Below, piece after piece: positions 13,239 to 14,516 of a DNA stretch of 14,516 nucleotides. The position numbers and the translations under genes were made by a program. Each line of letters begins with the position of its first letter. Positions within the stretch are counted from its first letter, which is position 1. The notes below the pieces were generated by a model. The model did no database searches and was not told where the DNA came from. It saw only the letters and a list, made by a program, of their open reading frames with translations. The stretch is from a bacterium (GTDB lineage: Bacteria; Actinomycetota; Thermoleophilia; Solirubrobacterales; 70-9), in NCBI GenBank assembly GCA_002919115.1, contig PKER01000027.1:1-14516 (forward strand). The letters run 5' to 3'.

Positions 13239-13244
13239 AGGCTA
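13239..13244 (-). promoter_or_regulatory. -10 box TAGCCT upstream of the CorC unit
   Basis: TAGCCT on the minus strand is identical to the box before the CDF exporter gene. It ends 5 nt before the ATG of the 28-codon ORF, so that ORF would be read from an essentially leaderless RNA. No clear -35 element is visible. Confidence 0.4.
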
Positions 13245-13307
13245 GCAGCGCGGGGCCCCGCAGCGAAAGGCCGGGGGCGGCGGGTCGCGCCGGGCGCTCC
13301 GCTCGGC

Positions 13308-13313
13308 TACTTT
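13308..13313 (+). promoter_or_regulatory. -10 box TACTTT for the PLP decarboxylase gene
   Basis: TACTTT fits TANNNT and lies 8 nt before the ATG at 13322 (5 nt before an in-frame GTG at 13319). There is no Shine-Dalgarno sequence, so a leaderless transcript is likely. Confidence 0.45.
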
Positions 13314-13321
13314 GGCTTGTG

Positions 13322-14516
13322 ATGGAGCAGCACGAGGTCCCCTACGTGGACGCGCTCCTAGCCCACGCCGAGCGCGACCCGGCCCGCCTCTACGTGCCCG
13401 GGCACAAGGGCGGCCTCGGGGCCGACCCGGCGATGGTGAAGGCCCTCGGCGAGCAGGCGCTGCGCCTCGACATCCCGGCGCTCATCCCGGGCATCGACGT
13501 CGGCCCGCTCGAGCGCAACTACTTCCAGCAGGCGCAGCGGCTCGCGGCCGACGCGTGGGGCGCCGCGCGCACGTGGTTCCTCGTCGGCGGCGCCTCGCAG
13601 GGCAACCACGCCGCGCTGCTCGCGCTGCGCCAGCTCGGCCGCTCGGTGGTCATGCAGCGCAACGTCCACTCGAGCGCGATCGACGGCATGATCCTCGCCG
13701 GGCTCGAGCCCACCTTCGTCGCGCCCGAGGTCGACGGCGAGCGCGGCATCGCGCACTGCGTCACCCCGGAGGCCCTCGAGCGCGCGCTCGCGCAATGCCC
13801 CGACGCGGTCGGCGCGATGGTCGTCTCGCCCACCTACTTCGGGGCCTGCGCCGACGTCCGGGCCCTCGCCGACATCGCCCACGAGCGCGGGGTGCCGCTG
13901 ATCGTCGACGAAGCCTGGGGCGCGCACCTGCACTTCTCCCCCGAGCTGCCGCCGAGCGCGCTCGAGTCCGGCGCCGACCTCGTCATCTCCTCGACCCACA
14001 AGATCGTGGGCAGCCTGACCCAGTCCGCGATGCTGCACCTGGGGCACGGCGGGCGCTTCGACGAGGCGACCGTCGACCGCGTCGTCACCCTGCTCGAGTC
14101 GACGAGCCCGAGCTCGATCCTCTCGCTCTCGCTCGACGCCGCGCGCCGGCAGGCGGCGACGCGCGGCGAGGAGCTGATCGGCCGCACGCTCGCCGCGCTG
14201 CGCGAGGCGCACGAGCGCATTCGCGCGATCCCCGGCCTCGACGTGCTCGACCCGCCGCGCGCGGGCACCCCGGGCGTGACCGGCTGGGACCCGCTGCGGC
14301 TCGTGATCGACGTCCGGGGCACGGGCATCACCGGCCACCGCTTCGCGGAGCTTCTGCGCGACCGCGAGGACGTGTTCGTCGAGCTCTCCACCGAGGCCGT
14401 CGTGGTCGCTGCCTTCGGGATCGGCGGGGACGCCGACACGCTCGTGCAGCGCCTGGTCCCGGCCGTCGAGCGGGTCGCGCGCGCGGCCGCCGGCGAGGGC
14501 GGCGCGGACGGCGGGG
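13322..14516 (+). CDS. PLP-dependent Orn/Lys/Arg decarboxylase family enzyme (3' end outside window)
   Basis: The frame runs open for 398 codons to the window edge. It has the group III fold-type I decarboxylase layout: LYVPGHKGG near the N-terminus (residues about 23-31), DIPALIPGID, then FLVGGASQGNHAALLAL, in which the phosphate-binding segment lies. DEAWGAHLHF follows, with D196 expected to pair with the PLP ring nitrogen, and SSTHKIVGSLTQSAML, with K227 as the PLP Schiff-base lysine. The Bacillus SpeA/YaaO type is usually about 480 residues, so about 80 are missing. Such enzymes decarboxylate arginine, lysine or ornithine to polyamine precursors; which one cannot be read here. The ATG at 13322 was chosen with the TACTTT box 8 nt upstream; an in-frame GTG directly before it is the alternative. 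It diverges from the CorC unit. Confidence 0.87.
   Translation, partial: MEQHEVPYVDALLAHAERDPARLYVPGHKGGLGADPAMVKALGEQALRLDIPALIPGIDVGPLERNYFQQAQRLAADAWGAARTWFLVGGASQGNHAALLALRQLGRSVVMQRNVHSSAIDGMILAGLEPTFVAPEVDGERGIAHCVTPEALERALAQCPDAVGAMVVSPTYFGACADVRALADIAHERGVPLIVDEAWGAHLHFSPELPPSALESGADLVISSTHKIVGSLTQSAMLHLGHGGRFDEATVDRVVTLLESTSPSSILSLSLDAARRQAATRGEELIGRTLAALREAHERIRAIPGLDVLDPPRAGTPGVTGWDPLRLVIDVRGTGITGHRFAELLRDREDVFVELSTEAVVVAAFGIGGDADTLVQRLVPAVERVARAAAGEGGADGG

Overview
The window is high-GC DNA with strong G/C third-position bias. Its gene content (F420-type LLM oxidoreductase, MMPL transporter, an apparent tlyA-nadK junction, a short lipoprotein with a C-terminal Cys-Gly-Arg, CWB2 cell-wall repeats, many GTG starts) and several apparently leaderless starts point to an actinomycete, most likely Thermoleophilia (Solirubrobacterales or relatives). 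That placement is inference; there is no rRNA or other phylogenetic marker here. There is no mobile element, tRNA, rRNA or CRISPR array.

Layout. (1) 1-394 is a broken zone. A rightward start resembling a TlyA tail followed by the NAD kinase N-terminus runs head-on into a leftward N-terminus of a small one-helix membrane protein, and neither gene is complete. (2) 515-2802, leftward: a secreted coiled-coil M23 peptidoglycan hydrolase behind a long leader, preceded by a CDF metal exporter. (3) 2877-5226, rightward: a membrane-anchored protein with three CWB2-like repeats, a 76-residue unknown protein and a SAM methyltransferase, compactly arranged. (4) 5344-10383, leftward: MMPL transporter, thiolase, small lipoprotein and LLM oxidoreductase. 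A near-perfect TetR-type palindrome sits in the inferred thiolase promoter. A 3-hydroxyacyl-CoA dehydrogenase diverges rightward from the MMPL gene, so this part looks like an acyl-CoA metabolism plus lipid-transport neighbourhood. (5) 11300-11490 holds two homologous 45-nt hairpins between convergent genes. (6) 11488-13233, leftward: an 80-residue unknown protein and a CorC/CNNM-family CBS membrane protein, the latter preceded by a 28-codon ORF that overlaps its start codon. (7) 13322-end, rightward: a PLP-dependent Orn/Lys/Arg decarboxylase-family enzyme cut by the window edge.

Two kinds of gene start are visible. Genes inside runs have Shine-Dalgarno sequences (for example thiolase, LLM oxidoreductase, the 76-aa protein). 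Genes at the head of a transcription unit instead show a TANNNT-like box 7-8 nt before the start codon and no Shine-Dalgarno sequence, the geometry of leaderless transcripts. I found no convincing new defence or mobile system. The most unusual items are the chimeric junction near 190-215, the paired hairpins with a compensatory change, the upstream ORF of the CorC gene, and the leaderless-start pattern.
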